Below the pieces are notes generated by a model. It did no database searches, had not been told where the DNA came from, and worked only from the letters and a program-made list of their open reading frames with translations. Both the position numbers and the translations under genes were made by a program. From URNF01 sp045543675 (GTDB lineage Bacteria > Bacillota > Clostridia > Oscillospirales > Acutalibacteraceae), in contig JAZPXM010000122.1 of assembly GCA_045543675.1 (NCBI GenBank), forward strand, positions 1 through 20,468: DNA of 20,468 nt. Reading direction: 5' to 3'. Of the stretch, positions 1-7,780 are shown one piece after another (the first letter of the stretch is position 1; every line of letters starts with the position of its first letter).

Positions 1-1728
1 TGCGTTAATCTGATGGACGAGGCCGTTAAAAAGCACATTCATATCCACTTGCAAGCGTTATCAAAACACTTACATTTACCCGTTGTAGGTATTACGGCGC
101 ATAAGAAAGACCAATTGCCAAAATTAGTCTCCGCCATAGAGAAAGCGACCCTCGTCTCCCCTAAGCCGCTGACCGTTTCCTACCCTGCCGCCGTTGAAAC
201 GGCTGTCAAAACAATAGAAAACGCATTAAAGGATTTAGAACCCAATAAAAAACGATGCCGTTTTATTGCATTGAAATTATTGGAAAACGACCCTGCTTTA
301 CAAGAAGAAATTACTTCACATTACGGAAAAGACAATATACAGCGCGCGGCCGACCAAGCCAAAAGCGCCAGAGACATTCTTGCAAAAAACGGCATTTCAC
401 AGCAGCAGTTAAAGGATCTGTTAGTATCCACCCTAATGGATACTGCTACCGCTGTTTGCAGACAGTGCGTGCGTTACAATAACGACCTATCCAACAACCG
501 TGATGTAAGAATCGACCGTTTTTTGACAGGCAAGAAAACCGCTTACATTTCTATGATACTCCTATTGTTGGTGATTTTCTGGCTGACGATTGTAGGCGCC
601 AATTACCCATCTGCTTTACTTTCAGCCGGCTTTTCGCGCCTGGAAACATATCTCACGCGGTTCTTTGCCTTACTGCAAGCACCTGATTGGCTGTATGGCG
701 CACTTGTCTTGGGTGTGTATCGTGTTCTAACGAACGTTATCGCGGTTATGCTACCGCCAATGGCGATATTTTTCCCTTTGTTCACCCTTTTGGAAGACGT
801 AGGATACCTGCCGCGGTTAGCGTATAACTTAGATAAACCTTTTCAAAAAAGTAATGCGTGCGGCAAGCAAGCGCTTACGATGTGTATGGGGTTTGGTTGT
901 AACGCGGCAGGCGTTATCGGCGCACGCATTATCGATTCTCCACGCGAACGGTTATTGGCAATTCTAACCAACACTTTTGTACCGTGTAACGGGCGGTTTC
1001 CCACGCTTATCAGCATTCTCACTATGTTTTTCATTGGTAACGCGAGCGGTTTTTTCTCCTTTGGTTTATCCGCTTTGTTGCTGACTATTCTCATACTGCT
1101 GAGTGTTTTTGTTACCTTTGCCGTTACAAAGCTATTATCTGTTACCGTCTTAAAAGGTATGCCGTCTTCTTTCACTTTAGAATTACCGCCGTACCGCAAA
1201 CCACAGATAGGTAAAGTCATCTGGCGTTCCATTGGGGATCGCACGATTTTTGTGCTTGGACGCGCGGCGGCGGTTGCCGCGCCCGCAGGGTTGCTACTCT
1301 GGTTGACCGCCAACATATCTGTCGGCAATACGACTGTTTTGCAACACGCAGCAAACTTTTTAGACCCCTTTGCACGTGCCTTAGGACTGGACGGGGTCAT
1401 ACTCATCGCGTTTATTTTGGGGTTTCCCGCCAATGAAATCGTCGTTCCGATTATTATTATGGCATATATGTCCACGGGAACGCTGACCGATATCACCGAA
1501 TTAGCAACCCTTAAAACGCTGTTCATCAACAACGGGTGGACACCGCTTACCGCCCTAAACGTTATGTTGTTCTCATTGTTCCATTGGCCGTGTTCTACCA
1601 CGCTCGCCACCATTCATAAAGAAACAGCATCTTTAAAGTGGACGTTAATCGCCGCTGTTCTCCCCACTATCATCGGCATACTGTTATGCTGTATCACCAC
1701 AAGTCTTTGGCGGTTGTTCACACCTTGA
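1..1728 (+). CDS. feoB: Ferrous iron transport protein B, 5'-truncated by window edge
   Basis: FeoB is an inner-membrane Fe(II) transporter with a cytosolic G-protein domain. The frame is open from base 1, so the true start and the G1-G3 motifs lie upstream. Numbered from the first codon, the G4 motif NLMD is at residues 3-6 and a G5-like TAHK follows near residue 32. A helical spacer then leads to the membrane part (about residue 180 onward), with many hydrophobic helices. Both conserved gate regions are visible: GFGCN at about 297-301 followed by VPCNGRFPTL, and GFPANEIVVP in the C-terminal third. The 575 residues here fit a full protein of roughly 650-720. No terminator is seen after the stop; a promoter for the next gene overlaps the 3' end. 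Any feoA would lie outside the window. Identity is secure. Confidence 0.94.
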   Translation, partial: CVNLMDEAVKKHIHIHLQALSKHLHLPVVGITAHKKDQLPKLVSAIEKATLVSPKPLTVSYPAAVETAVKTIENALKDLEPNKKRCRFIALKLLENDPALQEEITSHYGKDNIQRAADQAKSARDILAKNGISQQQLKDLLVSTLMDTATAVCRQCVRYNNDLSNNRDVRIDRFLTGKKTAYISMILLLLVIFWLTIVGANYPSALLSAGFSRLETYLTRFFALLQAPDWLYGALVLGVYRVLTNVIAVMLPPMAIFFPLFTLLEDVGYLPRLAYNLDKPFQKSNACGKQALTMCMGFGCNAAGVIGARIIDSPRERLLAILTNTFVPCNGRFPTLISILTMFFIGNASGFFSFGLSALLLTILILLSVFVTFAVTKLLSVTVLKGMPSSFTLELPPYRKPQIGKVIWRSIGDRTIFVLGRAAAVAAPAGLLLWLTANISVGNTTVLQHAANFLDPFARALGLDGVILIAFILGFPANEIVVPIIIMAYMSTGTLTDITELATLKTLFINNGWTPLTALNVMLFSLFHWPCSTTLATIHKETASLKWTLIAAVLPTIIGILLCCITTSLWRLFTP

Positions 1729-1743
1729 CAAGTGTGATATAAT
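1714..1743 (+). promoter_or_regulatory. Candidate sigma-A promoter with extended -10 for the DUF3810 gene
   Basis: The -10 box TATAAT (1738-1743) is perfect and is preceded by TG at 1735-1736, giving the extended form TGATATAAT. A weak -35, TTGTTC (1714-1719), lies 18 bp upstream, inside the feoB 3' end. The start of transcription would be near 1750, about 20 bases before the ATG. A tempting TTGACA at 1725-1730 is only 7 bp from the -10 box and cannot act as its -35. Confidence 0.6.
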
Positions 1744-1768
1744 AGTTTAACAGAAAGGAGTGAGAACA

Positions 1769-2875
1769 ATGTTGAAAAAGCGTACTGTATGGCATAAATG
1801 GCTGCTCGCTGTTTTACCGCTTATTGTTGCCGCTTTATTATACTTCTTGCTCCCCTGCTTTCCTGAATTTACAGAATACGTGATTGTACGCGGTATATTC
1901 CGTTTTGTCAGTATACCGATCACGTTTTTACTGTCGCTCATACCTATTTCGGTTACGGAATTGGTCGTTGTCTTGGCTGTTCCTGCGATCATAACACTAA
2001 CAAGCGTGTTTATCTATCGTCTTGTTAAGCGTGCAGACCGCAAAGCCATCGCCGAAAAAGGCGCGCGGTTTCTCTGCTGGTGTGTATCTATTGCCGCCCT
2101 CACCTTTATGATTATGGACGGCGGCAATTTCTCGCGCTTATCGGTCGGAGACTTGATGAAACTTAACGACAACACATACGATGCTGTTTTTTTACAGCAG
2201 GTTACAACAGATATAGCAAAAAAAGCCTCTGCCGCCCGACAATCGGTGGCAGAGGACGAAAACGGTTGTATGCAATTATCCGACAGTTTGCAAACCGCCC
2301 TTTTACAGGCGGATAACTGTTACAACAATCTGAGAGATACATACCCTTTCTTTAAATCAGGGGTATGGCGGGTAAAACCCGTTATACTGTCCCGATATTG
2401 GTCATATACAGGGTATACGGGTGTTTATTGTCCCTGGCTTGGAGAGGTCAGCATCAACGTGGATATGCCGCAAAGCAGTCTATATTATACTGCAACTCAC
2501 GAAATTGCGCATACAATGGGGTTTGCTCGAGAAGACGCGTGTAATTTTATTGCATTTCTCGCTTGTACGACCAGCGACATTCCCGACGCCGTATATTCCG
2601 GCTATCTTTCCGCCTTTGTGTACTGTTACAACGCTTTATACGCATACGACCCCACCTTATGCGTTTCTGTGCGCGAAGGGTGCTCTGACGGTGTTTTTCG
2701 CGATTTAAAGCAACGCAATACCTACTGGAAACAGTTTGAAGGCGACGTCATGACATCTTCCCAAGATTTTAATGATACATTCATTAAAGTGAACGGTGTA
2801 GAAAGCGGCGTTTTAAGTTATAATCAAGTGGTATCGCTGATTTTGCGGTATTACGACACGTACATTATACTATAA
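1769..2875 (+). CDS. DUF3810-type membrane protein with HExxH motif
   Basis: Product of 368 residues. The start is ATG 1769, because AAAGGAG (1754-1760) lies 8 bases upstream; a GTG at 1760 sits inside that ribosome binding site. Hydrophobic segments at about 11-29, 46-60, 63-84 and 100-117 anchor it in the membrane, followed by a large domain that is probably extracytoplasmic. The motif HEIAH is at 244-248, in the context THEIAHTMGFAREDACNF, which I recognise as the signature of the DUF3810 family. HExxH suggests a zinc metallopeptidase, but I know of no established function for the family. From memory, relatives often have an acidic residue where this protein reads DAC, so the third metal ligand is uncertain. 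It has its own promoter and overlaps the convergent HPr-like gene by 11 bp. Family call good; activity unknown. Confidence 0.84.
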   Translation: MLKKRTVWHKWLLAVLPLIVAALLYFLLPCFPEFTEYVIVRGIFRFVSIPITFLLSLIPISVTELVVVLAVPAIITLTSVFIYRLVKRADRKAIAEKGARFLCWCVSIAALTFMIMDGGNFSRLSVGDLMKLNDNTYDAVFLQQVTTDIAKKASAARQSVAEDENGCMQLSDSLQTALLQADNCYNNLRDTYPFFKSGVWRVKPVILSRYWSYTGYTGVYCPWLGEVSINVDMPQSSLYYTATHEIAHTMGFAREDACNFIAFLACTTSDIPDAVYSGYLSAFVYCYNALYAYDPTLCVSVREGCSDGVFRDLKQRNTYWKQFEGDVMTSSQDFNDTFIKVNGVESGVLSYNQVVSLILRYYDTYIIL

Positions 2876-3101
2876 AAGAAGCGATACGGTCAGCAAACTG
2901 TTTAACAGCAGCTGTGTCGCCTTTTTTAACGGTCAGCTTCATCGGTTCGGTGAGATCCATACTCAGTACGCCGATGATAGACTTTGCATGTACCACCATA
3001 TTTCCGGCGGACACCTCGATATTAAACGATTGTTCGCTGCAAATTTGTACAAACTGCTTAGCGTTTTCAAACGTGTTCAAAAGAATAGTTGCGGTATACA
3101 T
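2865..3101 (-). CDS. HPr-like protein lacking the active-site histidine
   Basis: A 78-residue protein with the HPr fold signature in its C-terminal half: AKSIIGVLSMDL at 39-50, then a strand and a final helix. In classical HPr, the PTS phosphocarrier, the N-terminal GLHARPA loop carries the histidine phosphorylated by enzyme I. Here that stretch reads NTFENAKQF, with no histidine. The serine equivalent to Ser46, the HPr kinase site, is kept as Ser41. It therefore cannot carry phosphate as HPr does. It may be regulatory, in the manner of Bacillus Crh, or simply a structural relative; such short proteins occur in Clostridia. A GAGAGGAG ribosome binding site precedes the ATG. It is transcribed divergently from mtaB and ends inside the 3' end of the DUF3810 gene. 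Confidence 0.8.
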   Translation of the reverse strand: MYTATILLNTFENAKQFVQICSEQSFNIEVSAGNMVVHAKSIIGVLSMDLTEPMKLTVKKGDTAAVKQFADRIASFIV

Positions 3102-3130
3102 TTTTCCGCTCCTCTCGCCCTTTTTATTTC

Positions 3131-3158
3131 AGTATACCACAAGAAGTTGAAAATTCAA
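3131..3158 (-). promoter_or_regulatory. Sigma-A promoter with extended -10 for the HPr-like gene
   Basis: On the minus strand, TTGAAT (3158-3153), a 16-bp spacer and TATACT (3136-3131) form a good sigma-A promoter. TG one base before the -10 box (TGGTATACT) adds the extended -10 element. Transcription would start near 3124, giving a leader of about 22 bases with the ribosome binding site. I found no comparable pair for mtaB on the other strand of this 88-bp gap. Confidence 0.7.
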
Positions 3159-3189
3159 GATAACATCCAACAAAAAGGTGAAACAAAGT

Positions 3190-4470
3190 ATGAAAATTGC
3201 ATTTTATACACTCGGCTGTAAAGTAAATCAATATGAAACCGAAGCTATGCGCCGTTTAATGGAAAAAAATGGCTTTAAAACGGTTTCTATTGACGACGAT
3301 TCCGATATCATAATTATAAATTCGTGTACCGTCACGGGCGAATCTGACCGCAAATTACGCCAGCTGTTGCGGCGGTGTCGCCGTGAACATCCGTCCGCTG
3401 TCATTGTTTTGACTGGATGTATGCCGCAGGCGTTTCCGGATGCAGCAGTAGCGCTGTTGGATGCTGATATCATACTGGGCAATGCCGCACGCCGTACGTT
3501 ACCTATGTATGTTGAGCGTTTTTTCCAAACACATCAGCGTATCGTCGAGATTACACCACACGATGCCGTTTTTGAAGAAACGCCCATTAACAGTTTTGAT
3601 GAACATACCCGCGCATTTGTAAAAATCGAGGACGGTTGTAACCGTTTTTGTTCCTATTGTATTATTCCGTATGCGCGCGGCAGAGTGCGTTCCCGTTCGT
3701 TAGAGAGTTTGCGAGAAGAAGTCACCGCGCTCAGTAAAAACGGATACAAAGAAATCGTGTTGGTCGGTATCAATCTCACTGCATTCGGGCAGGATACGGG
3801 ATACACCATTGCCGATGCCGTAGACGCCGTATGCGCTGTAGACGGTATCAAGCGTGTGCGTCTCGGGTCCATTGAACCCGATCACATTACTGATGCTGTT
3901 GTTGAACGTCTTGCGAAGCAAGAAAAATTATGTCCACAATTCCATTTAGCCCTGCAAAGTGGTTGTGATGCTACACTAAAACGTATGCGTCGCCACTATA
4001 CCAGCGAAGAATACGCCGCGGTTTGCACATCATTGCGGACACATTTCCCCGGCTGCGCCATTACCACCGACTTTATGGTTGGCTTCCCCGGCGAAACCGA
4101 AGAAGAATTTACCGCTTCTATCGGGTTTGTAGAAAAAATGCAACTGGCAAGGGTGCACATTTTTGCCTATTCTCCCCGTCCCGGTACCCCTGCCGCCAAA
4201 GCACCCGACCAAGTGTTAAACCGCGTGAAATCCGCACGCAGTAAAAAAGCGGCGGCTATCTGCGGTAACTTACAACAAAAATTCGCATCTTCCAAAATCG
4301 GAACAGAAACCGAAATACTGTTAGAAACTGCCATAAAAGACGGCACAGTGTTTGGTTACACGCCCGAATATGTCGGTGTATATGTAAAGACAAACTATGC
4401 AGCAGGCGACATTGTCCGCGTACGCATTACAGATGCCAAAGATGGCGAATGCTTTGGCGAAGAAATATAA
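3190..4470 (+). CDS. mtaB: tRNA (N6-threonylcarbamoyladenosine-C2)-methylthiotransferase MtaB
   Basis: A 426-residue radical-SAM enzyme that adds a methylthio group to t6A37 of ANN-decoding tRNAs, giving ms2t6A. The N-terminal UPF0004 domain starts FYTLGCKVNQYE and has the three cluster cysteines C10, C46 and C77. The radical-SAM motif CNRFCSYC gives C150, C154 and C157. GFPGETEEEF follows, and a short C-terminal TRAM-like domain covers about 370-426. The CKVNQYE and SCTVTGESD motifs favour MtaB over MiaB or RimO. The start is ATG 3190: AAAGGTG ends 9 bases upstream, and the protein then begins MKIAFYTLGCKVNQ as MtaB proteins do; a GTG at 3178 belongs to the ribosome binding site. It stands alone and ends at a terminator shared with groEL. 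Confidence 0.94.
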   Translation: MKIAFYTLGCKVNQYETEAMRRLMEKNGFKTVSIDDDSDIIIINSCTVTGESDRKLRQLLRRCRREHPSAVIVLTGCMPQAFPDAAVALLDADIILGNAARRTLPMYVERFFQTHQRIVEITPHDAVFEETPINSFDEHTRAFVKIEDGCNRFCSYCIIPYARGRVRSRSLESLREEVTALSKNGYKEIVLVGINLTAFGQDTGYTIADAVDAVCAVDGIKRVRLGSIEPDHITDAVVERLAKQEKLCPQFHLALQSGCDATLKRMRRHYTSEEYAAVCTSLRTHFPGCAITTDFMVGFPGETEEEFTASIGFVEKMQLARVHIFAYSPRPGTPAAKAPDQVLNRVKSARSKKAAAICGNLQQKFASSKIGTETEILLETAIKDGTVFGYTPEYVGVYVKTNYAAGDIVRVRITDAKDGECFGEEI

Positions 4471-4507
4471 AAAAAGACCGTGTTTCTACAAGAAACACGG
4501 TCTTTTT
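4471..4507. terminator. Bidirectional intrinsic terminator between mtaB and groEL
   Basis: A perfect 11-bp stem, GACCGTGTTTC / GAAACACGGTC, with a 5-base loop (TACAA) is flanked by A5 on the left and T5 on the right. Read from either strand it gives a stem followed by a run of U. It starts directly after the mtaB stop and ends 6 bases before the groEL stop, so it serves both convergent units. Confidence 0.95.
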
Positions 4508-4513
4508 CAGGTC

Positions 4514-6136
4514 TTAATACATCCCGTCCATTGCGGGTGCGGGTGCCGCCGCTACGGGCTCTTTCTTATCAGAAACGAGGGATTCGGTGGTCAGCACCAT
4601 TGCCGCCACGGAAGCCGCATTCTGCAACGCAGAACGGGTTACCTTAGTCGGGTCAACAATGCCGGCAGCGAACATATCCACATACTGCTCGGTTGCAAAG
4701 TCATATCCGTAGTTTACTTTGCCGGAATTGCGAATCTTATCGATAATAACGCTACCTTCCAAACCTGCATTCAGTGCTATCTGGCGAACGGGAGCTTCAA
4801 TGCCTTTGAGCACGATCTTAATGCCCGTCTCTTCGTCACCTTCGTACTGTTCCACAAGTTGTGCCAATGCAGCAGAAGCATTGATAAGCGCTACACCGCC
4901 GCCTGCCACAAGGCCTTCTTCTACAGCCGCTTTGGTTGCCGCCAAAGCGTCTTCGATGCGCAGTTTCTTTTCTTTCATTTCTACTTCGGTAGCGGCGCCA
5001 ACCTTGATAACAGCCACACCGCCTGCCAGTTTTGCAAGGCGTTCTTGCAGTTTCTCGCGGTCAAACTCGGATGTCACGGTTTCCAACTGGTTACGAATCT
5101 GTGCCACACGGGCTTTGATTGCTTCAGCATCACCTGCACCGTCAACGATAACGGTGTTTTCCTTTTGCACTTTAACCTGCCGTGCACGACCCAGCATATC
5201 AATGGTGGTTTCTTTAAGGTCGTAGCCAAGTTCATCGGATATCACCTGACCGCCGGTCAAAATAGCGATATCCTGTAACATTTCTTTGCGACGGTCACCA
5301 AAACCGGGCGCTTTTACACCAACGCAAGTGAAGGTGCCACGCAGTTTGTTGACAATCAAGGTAGACAGTGCTTCGCCTTCGATATCTTCAGCAACGATAA
5401 CCAATTTTTTGCCCGCCTGCAAAATCTGTTCCAGCAACGGCAAAATGTCCTGAATATTGGAAATCTTCTTATCGGTAATCAGCAAAAATGCGTCATCAAT
5501 AACCGCTTCCATTTTATCGGTATCGGTTACCATATAGGGTGTGATATACCCGCGGTCAAACTGCATACCTTCCACCACTTCGGTAAAGGTATCGGCAGTA
5601 TTGGATTCTTCAACGGTAATAACACCGTCAGCGGAAACTTTTTCCATTGCTTCGGCAATCAATTTACCAATATATGCGTCGCCCGCAGAAATGGTAGCGG
5701 CAGAAGCAATATCTTCCGAGCCGTTCACCTTTTTAGAGTTGGCTTTCAATGTTTCTACAACCTTATCCACCGCCAACTGAATACCGCGTTTTACGCACAT
5801 CGGGTTAGCACCCGCCGCAACGTTCTTCATACCCTCACGAATATGCGCCTGCGCCAGCAACGTAGCGGTGGTGGTACCGTCGCCCGCCACATCGTTGGTT
5901 TTGGTGGAAACTTCTTTTACAAGCTGTGCACCCATATTCTCAAAGGGATCATCCAGCTCAATTTCCTTAGCAATGGTCACACCGTCATTGGTAATCAACG
6001 GTGCGCCGAATTTTTTGTCTAACACCACGTTGCGACCGCGCGGACCCAACGTAATTTTAACGGTATCAGCAAGCTGGTCAACACCCGCCTGCAATGCTTT
6101 TCTGGCTTCTTCGCCAAACAAAATGATTTTAGACAT
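4514..6136 (-). CDS. groEL: Chaperonin GroEL (60 kDa)
   Basis: A 540-residue chaperonin subunit that forms the double-ring folding chamber and hydrolyses ATP. It starts MSKIILFGEEARKAL and contains the nucleotide-binding blocks TLGPRGRNVVLD (29-40) and VAGDGTTTATLLA (83-95), plus AEDIEGEAL and EEGLVAGGG further on. Length is normal. The ending is not the glycine-methionine repeat common in GroEL but an Ala-Pro run finishing PAMDGMY, so only a trace of the GGM tail remains. An AGGAGG site precedes the ATG, and groES ends 14 bases upstream, so the two are co-transcribed from the CIRCE-controlled promoter. Transcription ends at the shared hairpin. Confidence 0.99.
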   Translation of the reverse strand: MSKIILFGEEARKALQAGVDQLADTVKITLGPRGRNVVLDKKFGAPLITNDGVTIAKEIELDDPFENMGAQLVKEVSTKTNDVAGDGTTTATLLAQAHIREGMKNVAAGANPMCVKRGIQLAVDKVVETLKANSKKVNGSEDIASAATISAGDAYIGKLIAEAMEKVSADGVITVEESNTADTFTEVVEGMQFDRGYITPYMVTDTDKMEAVIDDAFLLITDKKISNIQDILPLLEQILQAGKKLVIVAEDIEGEALSTLIVNKLRGTFTCVGVKAPGFGDRRKEMLQDIAILTGGQVISDELGYDLKETTIDMLGRARQVKVQKENTVIVDGAGDAEAIKARVAQIRNQLETVTSEFDREKLQERLAKLAGGVAVIKVGAATEVEMKEKKLRIEDALAATKAAVEEGLVAGGGVALINASAALAQLVEQYEGDEETGIKIVLKGIEAPVRQIALNAGLEGSVIIDKIRNSGKVNYGYDFATEQYVDMFAAGIVDPTKVTRSALQNAASVAAMVLTTESLVSDKKEPVAAAPAPAMDGMY

Positions 6137-6150
6137 AGCAAAGTTCCTCC

Positions 6151-6435
6151 TTATTCTACAACAGCAAGAATGTCATTCTGACGTACAATGATGTATTCTT
6201 CGCCATCCAATTTGATTTCGGTGCCGGAATACTTACTGGTAAGCACTTTGTCGCCCACCTTTACGTACATAATAATATCTTTGCCTTCTACGTTGCCACC
6301 GGGACCTACCGCCACTACCTGTGCAACCTGCGGTTTTTCTTTTGCGGCACCTGTTAAAATAATGCCGCTTTTCGTAGTCTCTTCAGCTTCTACCATCTTG
6401 ATAACCACGCGATCGGCTAACGGTTTAATAGACAT
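6151..6435 (-). CDS. groES: Co-chaperonin GroES (10 kDa)
   Basis: A 94-residue lid of the GroEL chamber. The protein runs from MSIKPLADRVVIK through the mobile loop EETTKSGIILTGAAKEKP (about 18-35) and the roof segment AVGPGGN to IIVRQNDILAVVE, at full length. AAGGAGG (6444-6450) lies 8 bases before ATG 6435; a second ATG directly upstream (6438) has only 5 bases and is less likely. The open frame extends further upstream, but that part spans the promoter and operator and is not coding. First gene of the groESL operon. Confidence 0.99.
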   Translation of the reverse strand: MSIKPLADRVVIKMVEAEETTKSGIILTGAAKEKPQVAQVVAVGPGGNVEGKDIIMYVKVGDKVLTSKYSGTEIKLDGEEYIIVRQNDILAVVE

Positions 6436-6470
6436 CATATATTCCTCCTTAAAAGTATGTCTCACGCGTT

Positions 6471-6497
6471 TTGGCACTCTAACTATAAGAGTGCTAA
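6471..6497 (-). promoter_or_regulatory. CIRCE operator (HrcA binding site)
   Basis: The inverted repeat is TTGGCACTC, 9 bases, GAGTGCTAA on the plus strand, which matches the CIRCE consensus TTAGCACTC-N9-GAGTGCTAA with one mismatch. It lies between the groES promoter and the start codon and should cover the transcription start (about 6496). HrcA is the known repressor of this element in Firmicutes, so groESL is expected to rise on heat shock. hrcA itself is not in the window. Confidence 0.97.
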
Positions 6498-6502
6498 AAC
6501 CT

Positions 6503-6530
6503 ATTGTAACCATTTTTTCAAAAAAATCAA
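6503..6530 (-). promoter_or_regulatory. Sigma-A promoter of groES-groEL
   Basis: On the minus strand, TTGATT (6530-6525), 16 bp, then TACAAT (6508-6503). The predicted start of transcription falls at the edge of the CIRCE repeat, the usual arrangement for HrcA repression. Confidence 0.8.
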
Positions 6531-6575
6531 TAGGAAAACAAGAAAAAGTTTCTATTTTCACATATTATTTACAAA

Positions 6576-7694
6576 TCAACGAAAATACATATATAACTGG
6601 CATTTGAGCATACCGTTATATAGCTTTCTGCGCTTGTCGGCTTTTCTGCCAAATAATGTCTCAAAATCATCGTGCGGACTGATGACCGCGTAATTCCAGC
6701 CGACGCGCGGTAAAAACACGCGACCCATCTGTTTATAGATTTCTTCAGCCGCTTCCACATCTAAAAGTCGCTCTCCGTACGGCGGGTTGCACAGTACGAC
6801 ACCCGTATCGCCCTGCGGTTTAAAATCTTTTATCGCCGCAACTTTAGCGGTTATGCAATCTCCTACACCTGCTTTTGCGGCATTTTCCAGCGTAAGTTTT
6901 ACCGCCGCAGGATCTATATCGCTACCAACAGCCACAAATTCCGTATCCTGCTTTTCGTAGCTGCGCGCACGTTCGCGTTCACGTGTCCAAATTTCTGCCG
7001 GCAGCTGTTCCCATTGCATCGCCGCAAAACGGCGGCGGATACCGGGCGCGATTCCTTTAGCGGCAAGCGCGGATTCAATCAGTAACGTACCCGAACCGCA
7101 ACACGGATCGAGCACACGCTCTGCACGGCGTACACGCATCAAGTCTGCCATAGCAGCGGCTAAGGTTTCCTTAATGGGTGCGCCGCCTGCGTTCTGTCGG
7201 TAACCGCGTTTATGCAACCCTGCACCGCTGGTGTCCATCAGCATGGTCACTTCATCTTTCATAATAGTGAATTGAATTTGATGAATACTGCCGCTTTCCT
7301 GCAACCAACTGACACCGTATACCTGTCCCAAACGGTCAACCACCGCTTTTTTTATAATAGACTGACAATCGGGAATACTGTGCAAAGCAGAATTCAAGGA
7401 CCACCCTTTTACGGGAAACGCGTCATTTTTTCCAATAAAGCGTTCCCACGGCAACGCTTTCACACCTTGAAACAACTCTTCAAAACTGCGTGCCGTAAAG
7501 CCGCCGATAAACAGTTGTATACGTTCCGCATAGCGGGAACCGATATTTGCGCGTGCCAGCATATCAAAACCACCCGAAAACAGCACTCTGCCGTTTTCCG
7601 CCGCAACGTCTACAGCTCCCATACGTTTTAATTCATCCGCTAAAATGCCTTCAATACCAAACATACAAGGCGCACACATCCGTAGCATTTCCAT
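6576..7694 (-). CDS. THUMP-domain SAM-dependent RNA methyltransferase (RlmL/YpsC family)
   Basis: A protein of 372 residues. The N-terminal ferredoxin-like and THUMP domains cover roughly 1-160 (CMFGIEGILADELKRMG at the start is typical) and bind RNA. The C-terminal Rossmann methyltransferase carries DPCCGSGTLLIESAL (from about 196), the acidic SDIDP segment (about 248) and the catalytic NPPYGERL (from about 303). NPPY enzymes of this type make N2-methylguanine; Escherichia coli RlmL acts on 23S rRNA G2445, and YpsC is the Bacillus homologue. The exact target here is inferred. The start is ATG 7694, 8 bases after GAGGT; an in-frame ATG at 7700 is too close to that site. It follows the yabR terminator hairpin by about 20 bases and precedes groES by 140 bp. 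Confidence 0.9.
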   Translation of the reverse strand: MEMLRMCAPCMFGIEGILADELKRMGAVDVAAENGRVLFSGGFDMLARANIGSRYAERIQLFIGGFTARSFEELFQGVKALPWERFIGKNDAFPVKGWSLNSALHSIPDCQSIIKKAVVDRLGQVYGVSWLQESGSIHQIQFTIMKDEVTMLMDTSGAGLHKRGYRQNAGGAPIKETLAAAMADLMRVRRAERVLDPCCGSGTLLIESALAAKGIAPGIRRRFAAMQWEQLPAEIWTRERERARSYEKQDTEFVAVGSDIDPAAVKLTLENAAKAGVGDCITAKVAAIKDFKPQGDTGVVLCNPPYGERLLDVEAAEEIYKQMGRVFLPRVGWNYAVISPHDDFETLFGRKADKRRKLYNGMLKCQLYMYFR

Positions 7695-7713
7695 ACACAT
7701 CTACCTCAATCAT

Positions 7714-7757
7714 AAAGAAAGGGAACAAAGCAACTGTTAAGCAGTAGCATTGTCCCC
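7714..7757 (-). terminator. Candidate terminator after yabR
   Basis: An imperfect hairpin: GGG, ACAA, GC and ACTG pair with CAGT, GC, TTGT and CCC around a 5-base loop (7737-7741), with three single internal mismatches. In the minus-strand RNA one mismatch becomes a G-U pair and two become U-U, so the fold is better in that direction, and TTTCTTT follows it. It sits 24 bases after the yabR stop. It could instead act as a leader hairpin of the downstream methyltransferase gene. Confidence 0.6.
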
Positions 7758-7780
7758 TATTTGTTTACATATCCAAAGCG

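Noticed and set aside
843..1613. Open frame of 256 codons on the minus strand inside feoB
   Set aside because: It is antisense to a clear FeoB coding sequence, has no ribosome binding site and the protein looks like no family.
1725..1743. TTGACA next to TATAAT after feoB
   Set aside because: Only 7 bp separate the boxes; the working -35, if any, is TTGTTC at 1714-1719.
4397..5278. Open frame of 293 codons on the plus strand over the mtaB end and groEL
   Set aside because: It crosses the terminator and is antisense to groEL; Cys/His/Phe-rich shadow translation.
6436..6561. N-terminal extension of GroES
   Set aside because: It spans the promoter, the CIRCE operator and the ribosome binding site; GroES starts at MSIKPLADR.
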